DNA of 64,000 nucleotides from Yarrowia lipolytica (Eukaryota > Ascomycota > Dipodascomycetes > Dipodascales), in NCBI RefSeq assembly GCF_001761485.1, contig NC_090774.1:1860001-1924000 (forward strand), read 5' to 3'. Below, one piece after another: positions 41,419 to 52,269 of this stretch. Made by a program: the position numbers and the translations under genes. Every line of letters begins with the position of its first letter. Position 1 is the stretch's first letter. Under the pieces are notes generated by a model, which saw nothing but the letters and a program-made list of their open reading frames with translations, made no database searches and was not told where the DNA came from.

Positions 41419-43616
41419 GTTTGTGTGCGTGGAGGAGTTGTGATGTTGTCGTGGTCTCTTTTGCTCAGTGGAGATCCCAAGCCTTATATGTACTCGAACC
41501 GGGGGGTTGTTGTTTCTTAGTTTTTGTCGTGTCTCGACGCACCTTCCGTTTTATGCGGGGAAGCTTATGCATCTAGGTTGTGGGGGGAGCCTAGTTGACG
41601 CGAGGTGGTGACGACCAAGTACAGTACAAGTAACTGACTCGTAGTTGGATGAAGATAAGCAAAAAGTAGGGCAACACGGAAGCGGGACTGCAGTATTATA
41701 TTATATAAAAAAAACCCGCTTGTGTAACATGGATTAAAGAACGCAAAAAATCACAAAGGATCAAACCACTAAAAAAAAAACAAAAAAAAAAAAAAAAAAA
41801 AACATCACAACTGAAGCTTCTCCTCTACTCTACTGGATGTACCTGCTGCACCTACACAAGCTCCGCACTAACCAAACACGACAGCTGCACCTGACTATGA
41901 TAGTGTGGGGTAATATGTGTGCGGGAGCTCGTATCGGCGTTTTTCCAACATGTCCTCAGACGCAGGTGTCCATTTTCGTCATTCCGCCATCTCGCTGGCC
42001 TCATGCTCTTGCCCTTTTCCTTGACGGATCTCTCGGATAGTGGCGGCTAAACTTACCTTTCGCTTTCGGGCGGAAGGCTACTTTCGGGATGATGTGATTC
42101 TCTATGCAACACGCCGTGACAGGAGCGACATATCCAGCTCATTTGTTGGTGGCAATGTGAACTGGATGATTTCTGGGTCCAACGGTGCAATTATCATTAC
42201 AGCAATAGATAGTCCGGTACCACCCATCACGAGGTAAACGCCGACGCGGGGGTGAGTGAGCTCTTTTTGACTTTTGTTAACTCCGACGAAATTTGGGGGG
42301 GGGGAGAGGGATTTCGTGCGTCCTTGCATGGTCTAGTCCGAAACTAACAACAGCTCAACTGGCGGATCAGGACACTTTCAGACAAGTTTCAAACAGCAAA
42401 TTCGGAGTGAAGGACCCTCTTGTTGCTCTGCTTCTCTTCTGTGGGTCGCTTCTTTGTCTTCTCCGTGTTTTTGCCGAACTGTACATCAGCCCACATTACA
42501 AAACTGCACGGTGCAGGACACGTTTAGCCGCCCAACTATGGCGAGGTGGGGGTCGTCGGAACGAGGTTCAGAAAAGAAAAAGACCGGCTCGAGGGCTTCC
42601 GGAGGATAAAAGGACCGTTCAAATGAGTATCTCCACCCGCCTTTGCTCCAATTGTTGTTTTTGGAACGTGTTGCTGGAGGTGTGGATCTTTTGGCAGATA
42701 CAAGTATGGACGTTCAGTTGATAGACACCAAGTAAACTACTTGTAGTTGGTCATATGCATCGTCCATCACTCGTGTTGATTTCGAAGGAAGCTGTTTATT
42801 TGATGAGTAGCTCATTTTCCAACTTACTCGGTGAACGTTGCCAGCGGCTGGCCGGTATTGGACAAGATCTTACTGTTGGACAAGCCATTGTGAGTCCTCT
42901 TGTGGGTGTGTTTGGATGAAAAACAGAACCAATCGCGAGTCTCGGCCCGACTCCACTCAGACCTTTTGTATCTGGATAAATGGAGTGTCGCTTGGCTCAG
43001 GGGTACGAGACTTCGCCCAAGTTGGCTCAATTGACTAAAAGTCCATTTTCAACCCGTGTCATGGTCGTTAAACACACCAATTTCACTCTGATACACCAAT
43101 GAGTCTCATTGGACCTTCCAAAGCCCCCATTTAGTACTTTTTTAGCCCTCTCGGGACACTGGCTACTAACATTGAACACCGGCCCCGCATCGTGCGGCTT
43201 GGAAATTCAGGTGGTCCGTTCGTGCGACTCGAAAATTGTAGAGCGCGGGGGCAGTTCAGGGGAGGAGCCCGAATAACTCATATTTTGGTAGCCACACCGA
43301 CCTCAAAGTAATTTCAGAGGGCCATTAATTGATCTTTGTTGTTTCAACGTGCCGGAATGGTCTTTTTATAGGTCCATTGTCTAGTTCACTCAGACCACAT
43401 CAACAAGAGTTCTATGCAGCACGAGTGCTTTAGCGACATGCAGGAAATAATAATGAGCCGCATAGCTCTCCGGTCTGAAAACCGTCGAACAACACCATTC
43501 CTGCAAGTCCCACAGATCGAGGCGGACATGATATGGTGTAGGAAACGATATATAAGGGACCCAAAAGTCCTGAATTTGGTCTTCATCAACACACCGGTCT
43601 ACCACCCACTACTACC
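41419..43616. other. 2.2 kb divergent promoter region
   Basis: The gap separates the divergent transhydrogenase and formate dehydrogenase starts. It contains an A-run block (41771-41802), a G run at 42294-42302 and a TACTTGTAG motif near 42738. Short open frames near 41837-42040 and 42293-42721 have no recognisable content. The right side carries the FDH core promoter. Confidence 0.5.
43549..43555 (+). promoter_or_regulatory. TATA box of formate dehydrogenase
   Basis: TATATAA lies 61 bp before the FDH start codon, in a context free of upstream ATGs between it and the start. Confidence 0.65.
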
Positions 43617-44723
43617 ATGAAGTTCCTTCTTGTTCTTTACGATGCTGGCTCTCACGCTGCTGACGAGCCCAAGCTCCTTGGATGCACCGAAAATGAGCTC
43701 GGTATCCGAGACTGGCTCGAGTCCCAGGGCCACACGCTTGTCACCACCTCTTCCAAGGATGGCGCCGACTCTGTGCTCGACAAGGAAATTGTTGACGCCG
43801 ACGTTGTCATCACCACCCCCTTCCACCCCGGCTACATCAACAAGGAGCGAATCGACAAGGCCAAGAAGCTCAAGATCTGCATCACCGCCGGAGTCGGCTC
43901 GGACCACGTTGATCTCGATGCTGCCAACGCTCGAGATATCGCTGTTCTGGAGGTCACTGGTTCTAATGTCCAATCCGTCGCTGAGCATGTTGTCATGACT
44001 ATGCTCGTTCTGGTCCGAAACTTTGTCCCCGCCCACGAGCAGATCATTTCCGGCGGGTGGGACGTTGCGGCGGTCGCCAAGGACTCCTACGATCTAGAGG
44101 GTAAGGTCATCGGTACCGTGGGAGGCGGCCGAATCGGTCAGCGTGTCCTCAAGCGATGCAAGCCTTTCGACCCCATGGAAATGCTCTACTACGATTACCA
44201 GCCCATGCCTGCCGACGTCGAAGAGGAGATTGGCTGCCGACGAGTCGAGTCGCTCGAGCAAATGCTTTCTCTGTGTGATGTTGTCACTATCAACTGCCCT
44301 CTGCACGCCTCCACCAAGGGTCTCTTCAACAAGGAGCTCATCTCCCACATGAAGGATGGAGCCTGGCTCGTCAACACTGCTCGAGGAGCCATCTGCGTCA
44401 CCGAGGACATTGTCGAGGCCCTAGAGTCCGGCAAAATCCGAGGATACGGAGGAGACGTCTGGTTCCCCCAGCCTGCCCCCAAGGACCACCCCTGGAGAAC
44501 CATGCGAAACAATTACGGTGGTGGAAACGCCATGACTCCCCACATCTCCGGAACCTCCATTGATGCCCAGGGCCGATACGCTGAGGGTACCAAGAAGATC
44601 CTCGAGGTCTTTTTCTCGGGCAAGCAGGATTATCGACCCCAGGATATCATCTGTATCAACGGCCATTATGGTACCAAGGCCTACGGTGACGACAAAGAGC
44701 ATAAGGAGCATCAGCTCAAGTAA
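43617..44723 (+). CDS. FDH1: NAD-dependent formate dehydrogenase
   Basis: A 368-residue D-2-hydroxyacid dehydrogenase family enzyme with the FDH-specific features: [19 protein letters not shown] near residues 104-122, the NAD-binding glycine motif [15 protein letters not shown] near 165, [14 protein letters not shown] after the second strand, the arginine-containing loop [10 protein letters not shown], and the active-site histidine in MTPHISGTS near residue 305. It oxidises formate to CO2 with reduction of NAD+. Length fits yeast FDHs (364-376). No peroxisomal tripeptide is seen (ends HQLK), so it is probably cytosolic. Codon bias is strong (CGA, GTC, AAG), suggesting high expression. Y. lipolytica is known to have many FDH paralogues, so the numbered symbol is only nominal. 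Confidence 0.94.
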   Translation: MKFLLVLYDAGSHAADEPKLLGCTENELGIRDWLESQGHTLVTTSSKDGADSVLDKEIVDADVVITTPFHPGYINKERIDKAKKLKICITAGVGSDHVDLDAANARDIAVLEVTGSNVQSVAEHVVMTMLVLVRNFVPAHEQIISGGWDVAAVAKDSYDLEGKVIGTVGGGRIGQRVLKRCKPFDPMEMLYYDYQPMPADVEEEIGCRRVESLEQMLSLCDVVTINCPLHASTKGLFNKELISHMKDGAWLVNTARGAICVTEDIVEALESGKIRGYGGDVWFPQPAPKDHPWRTMRNNYGGGNAMTPHISGTSIDAQGRYAEGTKKILEVFFSGKQDYRPQDIICINGHYGTKAYGDDKEHKEHQLK

Positions 44724-44900
44724 CTGGATGACCACAATCAGAGTCACTACAAGCACGAGCTTTTTTTTTCCAGCCATGTCTCTAAGAGCCCTTCCTATAC
44801 ACTCTACCTGTACTGATTTCTCAACTACGACGACCTCCATCAATCTCTAATGTCTATTCTATCTATAAATAAATAAGTTAGTGGGTTCTATGCTGTATCT

Positions 44901-46031
44901 CTATCGCACAACAAACGACTCAACGTCAACGCCGTCATCTCCGACAAATCGCACATAGAGATACTTTGCGGAAACGGCCTCGCTGAGCCGAATGGTGAGC
45001 TCTCGGGGCGCCTTGGCATCGTCAATTCCCACCTGGGGAATGCCGGCCAGGACTAGGGGGGTGAGCTGTCCAGTGGGCTTCCATCGACCACAGACGTTGG
45101 TGGGAACGGTTTTGGTACTGCTTCCGAGAGTGTAAGTTGCCTGAAGGGAGTCGTCCATGACGGAGTTGGTCTGGACTCGGGCTCGAGAAACAAGCTCGCC
45201 CTCAAAATGGGGGTCCATGGCCGACCAGCCTCCACTCTTGGTTCCATACATTTGCAATTGCGAGTTGTCGGTGAGGGCAAATCTGTTGGCGAATCCAGCA
45301 AAGTTGTTGTTTTCGGTGGCGTCCACTTCGGGTGTGATGGCCTCCACGGTGTTTCCGCCCATGAAAATACGGCCGATGGAAGATGCTGAGGAGTCGTGTT
45401 TGGTGGCGAAAAACTGTTCGACCCGCTTTTTAGTGTCGTCAAAGGAGACATTGCAGGGCGGGTTGAGGGCAAAAACAGCCACGTATTTGGCGGGCGACGT
45501 GAACTTGTTGGCCGAGGGAGCCACAATCTTGAGCTCCTTGATGCTGGGGGCTCCAAGGAAGCCTCCCTGGGTGGAGTGTTCGGTTCCAAACAGAAAGTCG
45601 TGCACGTTATCAAGAGACGAGAAAACGGTGTCATTTTTTTGCGTCACCGTTTCGGGAGAGCCCTCGAACTCGGCCTTGGTCATGCCCACCTGTTTGAGAG
45701 GCAGGGTGGATCGTTTCTGTTTCTTGGACGGAGGAGCTCGGAACTCGGGGGCGTCTTCGTGGCTGAAAAACTCCGAGTAGAAGGCGTCGGAAGAGAGACA
45801 GGCGGGCTCAAACACGTCCTCGTCCACGTCCTCGGCGTCGAGACCGAAATCGGGAACCTCGAACGGCACGTCTACCAGGGGCCCGAACTTGGGCGAACAT
45901 GCTAACGAACAGGCCACACTACCAGCCAAAGAAGGGGCGGCCGAGTCGTAGATGACCGAGGTGGATCGCGATGGAGGCGTCTGCTTTCGCTGTCCAGGGG
46001 TGTATTTGGATTTGGTACTTTCTTTTCGCAT
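44901..46031 (-). CDS. Unrecognised protein with a nuclear-type basic cluster
   Basis: A 376-residue protein that I do not recognise. The N-terminus is basic and Ser/Thr-rich (MRKESTKSKYTPGQRKQTPP), then comes an acidic stretch (DAEDVDEDVFEP), and PPSKKQKRS near residue 102 is a likely nuclear localisation signal. The second half looks folded: beta-rich, with FALNPPCNVSFDDTKKRVEQ and a C-terminal segment ending KYLYVRFVGDDGVDVESF. No zinc ligands, kinase motifs or membrane segments are visible. Its 3' end faces FDH (177 bp). Its start is well supported by an ATG with no in-frame extension. A lineage-specific nuclear or cell-cycle protein is possible. Confidence 0.75.
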   Translation of the reverse strand: MRKESTKSKYTPGQRKQTPPSRSTSVIYDSAAPSLAGSVACSLACSPKFGPLVDVPFEVPDFGLDAEDVDEDVFEPACLSSDAFYSEFFSHEDAPEFRAPPSKKQKRSTLPLKQVGMTKAEFEGSPETVTQKNDTVFSSLDNVHDFLFGTEHSTQGGFLGAPSIKELKIVAPSANKFTSPAKYVAVFALNPPCNVSFDDTKKRVEQFFATKHDSSASSIGRIFMGGNTVEAITPEVDATENNNFAGFANRFALTDNSQLQMYGTKSGGWSAMDPHFEGELVSRARVQTNSVMDDSLQATYTLGSSTKTVPTNVCGRWKPTGQLTPLVLAGIPQVGIDDAKAPRELTIRLSEAVSAKYLYVRFVGDDGVDVESFVVR

Positions 46032-47071
46032 TGTTTGTGGCGGTACTCGTGTCGTGTGTATCTTGTCTGTTCAAGTTCAAGTAGTGAGCCGGACATGTAT
46101 ATATTCAGCTCCCTTCTATCTGAAACTTAAAAAGTGCGTCAAATTTTAATCTTCCCTGTGACGTCAGAGTGCTTGGTGCGCTTTTTTTTTTTAATTTTTG
46201 CCTACGGAAGTCCCAATTGGGAAGCCGTAAGGTTTTTGAGAAAAGAGGCACAAGTCGTGATAAACGCGATAAAAACCCAAGCTCCGAGAGAAAGAGAGCG
46301 TTGTGCGTGAGATACGAGCAATATGAAACGTTGAGACGCCCCGAATATCTTTCTCTGGCCCGCTTCGCAACTCTCAGACGCACTTTTGCCCCAATTACCC
46401 CCACCGCAAGTTGCTAGCACATGCCCCTGAAATTAAAGGCATCCCACCCTGCACTGAGACACATGAAAGTTGCCAAGCAAAAAAAACAAAAAACAAAACA
46501 AAAAAAGAACACCTGAAAACAGTTACGTCATGACGATTATCAGTGGTGTGAGAGGTGGTGTCGGTAGGACGGGGGGAAATGGCTCCACTGTGCTCCAGAT
46601 GGACCACTTCAAGAGATCCTATCGGCACCTACTGGCAAATGTTTGTACGTTGCACCACCCTTGTCTTCCTCTTCCACAGCCCTCGTCAACCACAGTTGCC
46701 ACATTCATGTCTCTCATTTTAGTGTCTCTTTCCGAATACTCCGTCGATGCTGTTTGTTGATATGTTGCTATACAGGATGCGTAGATGCTGTACGAGTACC
46801 GTTCGGCAGCGAAAGCGGTACGCGTGGAGAAAGTACATTCAAGTTGAACATTGACTTCCCCTTCTGACCCTCATCTAATTACAGGACCTACAAGTTCGGC
46901 GGTACTGTAAAGTACGACCACGGGTACGTCTACCACTACCACTACCACTACCACTACAGTACAACTACTCCTCCAATGGTACTGTACGTCGCAAATGACG
47001 TCACGACAGTATGAAACAGTGGTATGAGTTGGGAGGATTACGTCAACAGATCGACAAGTTCGAGTACTTTC

Positions 47072-47122
47072 CCGAACCTCAGAGCTCCGAACCTCAGACT
47101 CCGAACCTCAGACTCCGAACCC
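47072..47122. repeat. 14 bp minisatellite
   Basis: CCGAACCTCAGACT repeats at 47087-47100 and 47101-47114, preceded by a 15 bp variant (47072-47086) and followed by a partial copy. Confidence 0.85.
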
Positions 47123-47158
47123 TTGCCAACTTAACTCCGACTCAAGTCCAGTCCTAAA

Positions 47159-47206
47159 TCGATCTCCAACTCGACCTCCAACTCGACCTCCAACTCGACC
47201 TCCAAC
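47159..47206. repeat. 12 bp minisatellite, four copies
   Basis: TCGACCTCCAAC is repeated three times exactly (47171-47206) after a one-base variant (47159-47170). Confidence 0.9.
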
Positions 47207-47324
47207 TCCGATGACCAAATCCAAGACTTGGTCGCGATCGGAGTTTGGAGTTTGGCGCAAGACCGACTGTGGTTCTCCCGGAAACTAGCAATCTAATGAC
47301 TAATGACTCATGACTCAAACCATC

Positions 47325-47381
47325 CCGGCTGGTGCGCAGACATCCGGCTGGTGCGCAGACATCCGGCTGGTGCGCAGACAT
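47325..47381. repeat. 19 bp minisatellite, three exact copies
   Basis: CCGGCTGGTGCGCAGACAT occurs three times head to tail without a mismatch, at 47325-47343, 47344-47362 and 47363-47381. Exact identity suggests recent duplication. Confidence 0.95.
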
Positions 47382-48208
47382 CCGAGAGCTCTATCGCTAC
47401 AAGTACTTGCTTTGCTCTCACTAAATGTCTCACACTCTATCTTCGTCGGCCAGCATGTGAAGGCATCAAATCGGAGGTGGGGTGTCAGAGGATTACAGAC
47501 GGTGTCAGAGGACTACAGACAATTGTTATCGTTCACTTGGTGGTTCAGATGACGATTCGACCCCTGCCAGACACGAGTATTTGTAATAGCTTTCCACGGG
47601 ATTCCCTTACCGACGACCATCAAGTCCATGCCGTTGATGAAAATGTTCATGATCAGATCGAAACACATGCTCGTGACGCGGTAAAAGAATATCTATGACA
47701 TGCCGTCTTGTGCGCACCACCCCGAGATGGAAGAGGTACTGTAGAGCCGATGATCGGCATCCTTTCAGACCAGGAGAACTGCTATGAGTACCTGAGCATA
47801 AGTGAATGGACCTGACACGAGTCTGGGGAACGCTGGTGTTTGAGGTCCTAAATACCGAAGCAAGGGCGCCTTCAGAACGGTCGTATTCTCGACATTTGCC
47901 CCCAAGGGGTCTCCAAGAATACGGGTTGTGACTTCATAGACATTTGGAATAGAGCTACCAGAAGCTATCTCTTCATAAAAACATCAAAACTTGCATGACC
48001 ATTTGCCACCAAAAACCGTCACTATCCCATGACACGCCGAGTATTCGTGGTCGTATCTCCAATTTAATTCTCTCGGTAATATTATACGCCTCGTAATCGA
48101 ACCCACAATCTTTCATCATGCATCATATATGCAGGATAATTTCAACGGAAACGCGTGAAGTGATTAGATTAGCCATCGTCGCACACCAACCAGCAAGAAG
48201 AAGAAAAA

Positions 48209-48976
48209 ATGTCGGTGCCAGCGGAACAGCTGGAGACCTTCCTGCCGTCGGAGCTGCATTTCATGGCGGAGAATGAGACCATCGAGATCCTGCCGCGACG
48301 AGTCGGCAACCCCATCAAGCTGGCAGGCACAGATCTGCCTCTCATGCATCCTCTTCGAAAGAACAGAGTCCCCATCTGGATGGCCATCGCGCTCAAGAAA
48401 CAGCAGCGGTGTCAGTTCGTGCCCCCGGACTGGATGGAGGAAAGCAATTTGCGGCGGATCTTGGCTTTTGAGCATGCCAACCCCACCGCGTTCTCCAACG
48501 TGGATTTCCACTGGCTGGAAATCGCCCAGATTGTGCTCACCACCGCTCCAGACGACCTCACCTCGCCGCCACAGGTGATCCGAAACCTCGTGCGAGATAT
48601 CCGAGAGGTGCGGGAGCAAAAAAGTCGACAGGGTATGAAGGAGGTCAACGAAAACATGCTGCAGATGGACCGACTGGGGGCTCTGGAGATCAACGAAATG
48701 AGACCGTTTGTGGTAGAAGGCATGGAGGAAATGATCAAGATCCGCAAGGCCGGCAAGAAGGAGGAGCCCATAATCTATTCGGAAAGTGACAACCCCGAGG
48801 ACGACGAGGATGATGAGCCTACTTATGGACATGACGACGAGTCTTCGTTGGCTGTGCCTTCATCTCAACTGGACTCTTCGTTGCGATATGGAGACCGAGT
48901 GGACACTTCGGAAAGAAGACGAGAGTTGTCTCAGTGGGATGATAATGTGCCGCAACAAGGCGGCCCCGAATGGTGA
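48209..48976 (+). CDS. PSF2: GINS complex subunit Psf2
   Basis: A 255-residue protein with the Psf2 layout: an N-terminal beta domain (FLPSELHFMAENETIEILP), then the PLRKNRVPIWMAIALKKQQRC segment whose VPxWxAxxLKKxxxC pattern defines Psf2, then the helical domain with PPDWMEESNLRRIL and an RDIREVREQKSRQGM helix. The C-terminal 70 residues are acidic (EDDEDDE) and disordered, longer than the yeast protein (213). GINS joins Cdc45 and Mcm2-7 in the replicative CMG helicase. The start follows an A-rich leader (AAGAAGAAGAAAAA). The gene converges with the PNPOx-like gene. Confidence 0.95.
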   Translation: MSVPAEQLETFLPSELHFMAENETIEILPRRVGNPIKLAGTDLPLMHPLRKNRVPIWMAIALKKQQRCQFVPPDWMEESNLRRILAFEHANPTAFSNVDFHWLEIAQIVLTTAPDDLTSPPQVIRNLVRDIREVREQKSRQGMKEVNENMLQMDRLGALEINEMRPFVVEGMEEMIKIRKAGKKEEPIIYSESDNPEDDEDDEPTYGHDDESSLAVPSSQLDSSLRYGDRVDTSERRRELSQWDDNVPQQGGPEW

Positions 48977-49297
48977 TGTTTCTCAGATACAAGAACACAT
49001 CTTCCAACATGTACACTAATGAATATATTTATTGTAATCGAAACCGACCAAATTGAAGTATTGAGGGGCAAGCCACGACTAATGATAAGCTACGTACTGT
49101 ACATGTTGTTACAAGTACAGGGTACGAGTATGTACTGTATCGTACAAGAATTTACGGAACCTTGTAGGTTTGGAGACTGCAATGACTTAGCATGCATTGA
49201 ATCTACCAGCACCCACAATATCATCAGAAGAAATGGAATTGGCGTTACTTGGTGGTGGTTGCTGGTTGTTCTTGTCGCTCTTGCTCTTGTGGCACAA
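48977..49297. other. Convergent 3' intergenic region
   Basis: These 321 bp separate the converging PSF2 and PNPOx-like stops. TACAAGTAC-type motifs lie at about 49110-49150. No gene is seen. Confidence 0.5.
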
Positions 49298-49774
49298 CTA
49301 AACATCAACTTCGGTAACCTTGACCTCCTTGAAGGTGACGAGCAGAAGGGCAATCTCCTGGTTCTCAATGAACTGCTTGGCGTCGGGGTTGGCCTTCTCG
49401 TGTTTAGCAAGGTACTTTTGGGCCTCGGCCAGGTCCTCCACCACTCGTGCGGAGCCATTGAGAGTCACACTCATGGAGCTGATCTCGTTCTGGTTGATGT
49501 TCTGAAGCAGCTCCAGCAGCGACGGCTCCTGGCCCCCCACCACACGAGATCGGGCCGTGACCCAGTCGTGCACAAGCACAGACACTAATGGGTTTTGCGA
49601 TAGATTGACATATGTGGTGGAGGACTTTCGAGTGGTCAAAACAATGGCCTGCTCGTCGGCAATATACGTGTAGTTCATGAGGGTCACGTTGGGCTGGTTG
49701 TTGTGGCACGTGCCCAAATGCACAAATCCAGCATTAGTAAGTAGCTGCTCGACTTCTTTGGAAAGTGTGGCCAT
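49298..49774 (-). CDS. Pyridoxamine 5'-phosphate oxidase-like FMN-binding protein
   Basis: A 158-residue split-barrel flavoprotein. The start HLGTCHNNQPNVTLMNYTYI is the typical first strand pair of PNPOx-like proteins; TTRKSSTTYVNLSQNPLVSVLVHDW is the FMN-phosphate and dimer segment. It resembles the fungal Ylr456w/Ypr172w group, whose function is not established. It is not the true vitamin B6 enzyme Pdx3, which is longer and has a conserved C-terminal substrate segment. No targeting signal is seen, so it is probably cytosolic. Confidence 0.85.
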   Translation of the reverse strand: MATLSKEVEQLLTNAGFVHLGTCHNNQPNVTLMNYTYIADEQAIVLTTRKSSTTYVNLSQNPLVSVLVHDWVTARSRVVGGQEPSLLELLQNINQNEISSMSVTLNGSARVVEDLAEAQKYLAKHEKANPDAKQFIENQEIALLLVTFKEVKVTEVDV

Positions 49775-50562
49775 GTTGAATTGGTGTTTTGTGTGTTGGT
49801 AGGTGGTTTGGTTGTGTTGCTGGAGATGTGGGGAGACGCATGATACGATAAATATGAAAATAGGGTTTTTTGTCTTATTAATAGCTGGGCAGCCGGCGCC
49901 CTACAAGTAGGGGACAGGTATGCATGGAAAGAGGGACCAAATTTCGGTTCAATTGGTTGTATTGACGGCAATTGTTCTCAAACTCGGCTTTTTTGTCCGA
50001 CATGGCGTTTCCGGCAGTCTGACTTTTTTTTTTCTTTTTTTTTTCTTCTTTTTTTTTTCTTTTTTTCTTTTTTTTACGCAGCAGTCTTATTTTATGATGA
50101 GATTTTCGTCTAAAATAAAAATTAAAAAAACTATGTAATTCAATATAATTCTATTATTAAGCAAAATAAGTGTGTTTACTTAATATTTATTCACAGTTCT
50201 CTTCTTTTCACATCCCCTTTCTTACTCCAATCTCCATCCCGGTATTGCTGCGGTGCTTATTAATCAACACCATCGACCATTAAGTTCGGTACATGCACAA
50301 CACCAGGTAGAAATATCATGATGGATCAATACGTTGACGACACTAGACATTGACGATACACGCATCGACGATACACGCATTGACGATACACGCATTTACT
50401 ACACGACTTTGACGACACACGCACTGACGATACACGCATTTACTACACGACTTTGACAAGAGCTGGCGGAAAGACATTATATACCACCAGCTGGTACTTC
50501 ATCATTGACACCAACACTCACACTCGGTCACGACATTACTAATAGACACTACTATTTACGGC
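49775..50562. other. Divergent promoter region upstream of ORC4
   Basis: The gap separates divergent PNPOx-like and ORC4 starts. A poly-pyrimidine run (mostly T with C) fills about 50020-50077 and an AT-rich tract follows to 50200. A 15 bp minisatellite occupies 50352-50456. No gene is seen. Confidence 0.55.
50352..50456. repeat. 15 bp degenerate minisatellite upstream of ORC4
   Basis: GACGATACACGCATT-type units occur at least five times (one with ACACAC), interleaved with TACTACACGACTTT twice in the same order, so a larger compound unit has also been duplicated. It ends about 107 bp before the ORC4 start codon and so overlaps its promoter. Confidence 0.85.
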
Positions 50563-52098
50563 ATGGAATCAGAATTCCCCGAAATTGGCGGCGAAATCAC
50601 CCCGACGGGCGACGAAATGGACGTGGAAATCGTCGAGGAAGTGGTGGAACCTGCAGCTCCCGTGCTACCTCCTCCGCAGGTGCCCAAACCTGAAGCTGTC
50701 AGTGAGACCATGATTGATACCATCAAATCCAGAACGCTGTCAATTTTGACGGGCAAAAGCATCCCTGAGCCGATTTTTCTCGACGGCGAAAAGGCCCGAG
50801 TATACAGTCTGATGGAGAACGCCATTCGGTTTGGAGAGGGAAACTCGTGCATTATTGTCGGTCCTCGAGGAACCGGAAAGACTCTCATTGTGGAATCTGC
50901 ACTGACAGAACTGGAAGAGAAATACAACAGCGCGGGATCACAAAACAACTTCATCACCATCAGATTGTCTGGGTACGCGCAGACAGACGATAAAATGGCA
51001 GTACGAGAAATAGCACGACAGTTGGACACTGTGTTACTAAACCAGGGCCAATTGATTGAGAACAAGAGTATTTCGGAGACTCTCAATCAGATCCTATCTC
51101 TGTTTGACCGTGCCGACATTGACGAGAGCGAAAAGGAAACTGTCTCTTTGGTTTTCATTCTTGATGAATTCGATCGGTTCTGTTCAACCACTAAACAGAC
51201 ACTGTTGTATACTCTGTTTGATGTCGCGCAATCATCGCGTGCACCTATTGCTGTGATTGGACTGACCCCTCGAATTAACGCCCGTGAGCTTCTCGAAAAG
51301 CGAGTGCGGAGTCGGTTTTCACAGCGGGTGGTTCAGGTCAAGAGACAGCACGGTATGAATGACTTCTGGGCCATTCTCAGAAACGCAGTCATTTATCCTG
51401 AAAATCTATTGACCATGGTCAAGGAGGAGGGCGGGAACAAGACAGCATTGCATACTGACGTGGATCTGGACACTGTGAGATATTGGAACTGGCATTGGGA
51501 GAGCATGTTTCAGGCCGGTCCTCTACGAGATCATGTTGAGCGTCTCTTTCACACCACGAAATCCTGTCGGGAGTTCTTCACATCGGCCATTTTGGCGGTG
51601 TCGCAAGCAAACCCCTGGATCAACCCCAACGACTTTGTCACTGATGTCTTTGAGAGAGGCGTGGCCGATACCGAGTCGTTTATTGAAGGGTTATCTGACC
51701 TGGAGCTGTCTCTCATCATCTGTGCTGCCAAGGTGGAAGTTATGTTCGAGGTTGATCAGGTCAATTTCAATCTGGCCTATGAAGAGTACATCAAGACCGC
51801 CAAGGAGCAGAGAGAAGCCCTTCGAGCGGTTGATCTGGAGGGAATGGCCACGGGAACAGTTGCTGGGTTCCGAATCTGGAGCAGAGGAGTGGCACGAGCT
51901 GCATGGGAGAAACTCGAGTCTCTCAACCTCCTGTCTCCGGTGGAGAAAAGCGCCAAGCGAGTGGCCAAACAATTGGCCTCAGACACTTCTCTGGACGACG
52001 AAATCCGCATGACTCGAGTGGATGTCAGTCTCCAGGAGCTGACTAACATGCTTGGAAACTCTCATCATCTCATTCAATGGACCAAAATCCGTAGGTAA
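50563..52098 (+). CDS. ORC4: Origin recognition complex subunit 4
   Basis: A 511-residue AAA+ protein. Walker A is VGPRGTGKT with Lys106; Walker B is FILDEFDRF with Asp201 and Glu202; the SRFSQRVVQV segment holds the sensor-type arginine region. The later NWHWESMF and SFIEGLSDLELSLIICAAK match the lid and winged-helix region of Orc4. The first 45 residues are acidic and probably disordered. The ORC binds replication origins and loads Mcm2-7 with Cdc6 and Cdt1; in ORC the Orc4 arginine finger completes the Orc1 ATPase site. The start at 50563 is the first ATG after the minisatellite. The tRNA-Pro lies 171 bp downstream on the opposite strand. Confidence 0.95.
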   Translation: MESEFPEIGGEITPTGDEMDVEIVEEVVEPAAPVLPPPQVPKPEAVSETMIDTIKSRTLSILTGKSIPEPIFLDGEKARVYSLMENAIRFGEGNSCIIVGPRGTGKTLIVESALTELEEKYNSAGSQNNFITIRLSGYAQTDDKMAVREIARQLDTVLLNQGQLIENKSISETLNQILSLFDRADIDESEKETVSLVFILDEFDRFCSTTKQTLLYTLFDVAQSSRAPIAVIGLTPRINARELLEKRVRSRFSQRVVQVKRQHGMNDFWAILRNAVIYPENLLTMVKEEGGNKTALHTDVDLDTVRYWNWHWESMFQAGPLRDHVERLFHTTKSCREFFTSAILAVSQANPWINPNDFVTDVFERGVADTESFIEGLSDLELSLIICAAKVEVMFEVDQVNFNLAYEEYIKTAKEQREALRAVDLEGMATGTVAGFRIWSRGVARAAWEKLESLNLLSPVEKSAKRVAKQLASDTSLDDEIRMTRVDVSLQELTNMLGNSHHLIQWTKIRR

Positions 52099-52262
52099 CC
52101 AGCCGACCATGTATGTACATCACTAATACAAGTTCGATTAGAACATAATCACTCTGGCATCGTGATACTGAAGGAAACCAGGAACGGTGAGAAAATACTA
52201 TTGGCAAGAAAAATATGTAAGTTTTTTTTCTATTAAAAAAATTAAAAAATGGATAAAAGAAT

Positions 52263-52267
52263 AAAAA
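52263..52267 (-). terminator. RNA polymerase III terminator of tRNA-Pro
   Basis: Two bases after the mature tRNA 3' end, the minus strand has five T residues, the usual pol III stop. Confidence 0.8.
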
Positions 52268-52269
52268 GG

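Larger units (their letters stand above)
46032..48208. other. 2.2 kb intergenic region with three minisatellites
   Basis: The gap lies between the divergent unknown gene and PSF2. Three different short tandem repeats cluster within 310 bp (47072-47122, 47159-47206, 47325-47381), and TACCAC repeats lie at about 46929-46958. A plus-strand frame at 47303-47698, which continues past one stop to 47816, is noted as a weak coding-like segment. No gene can be supported. Confidence 0.5.
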
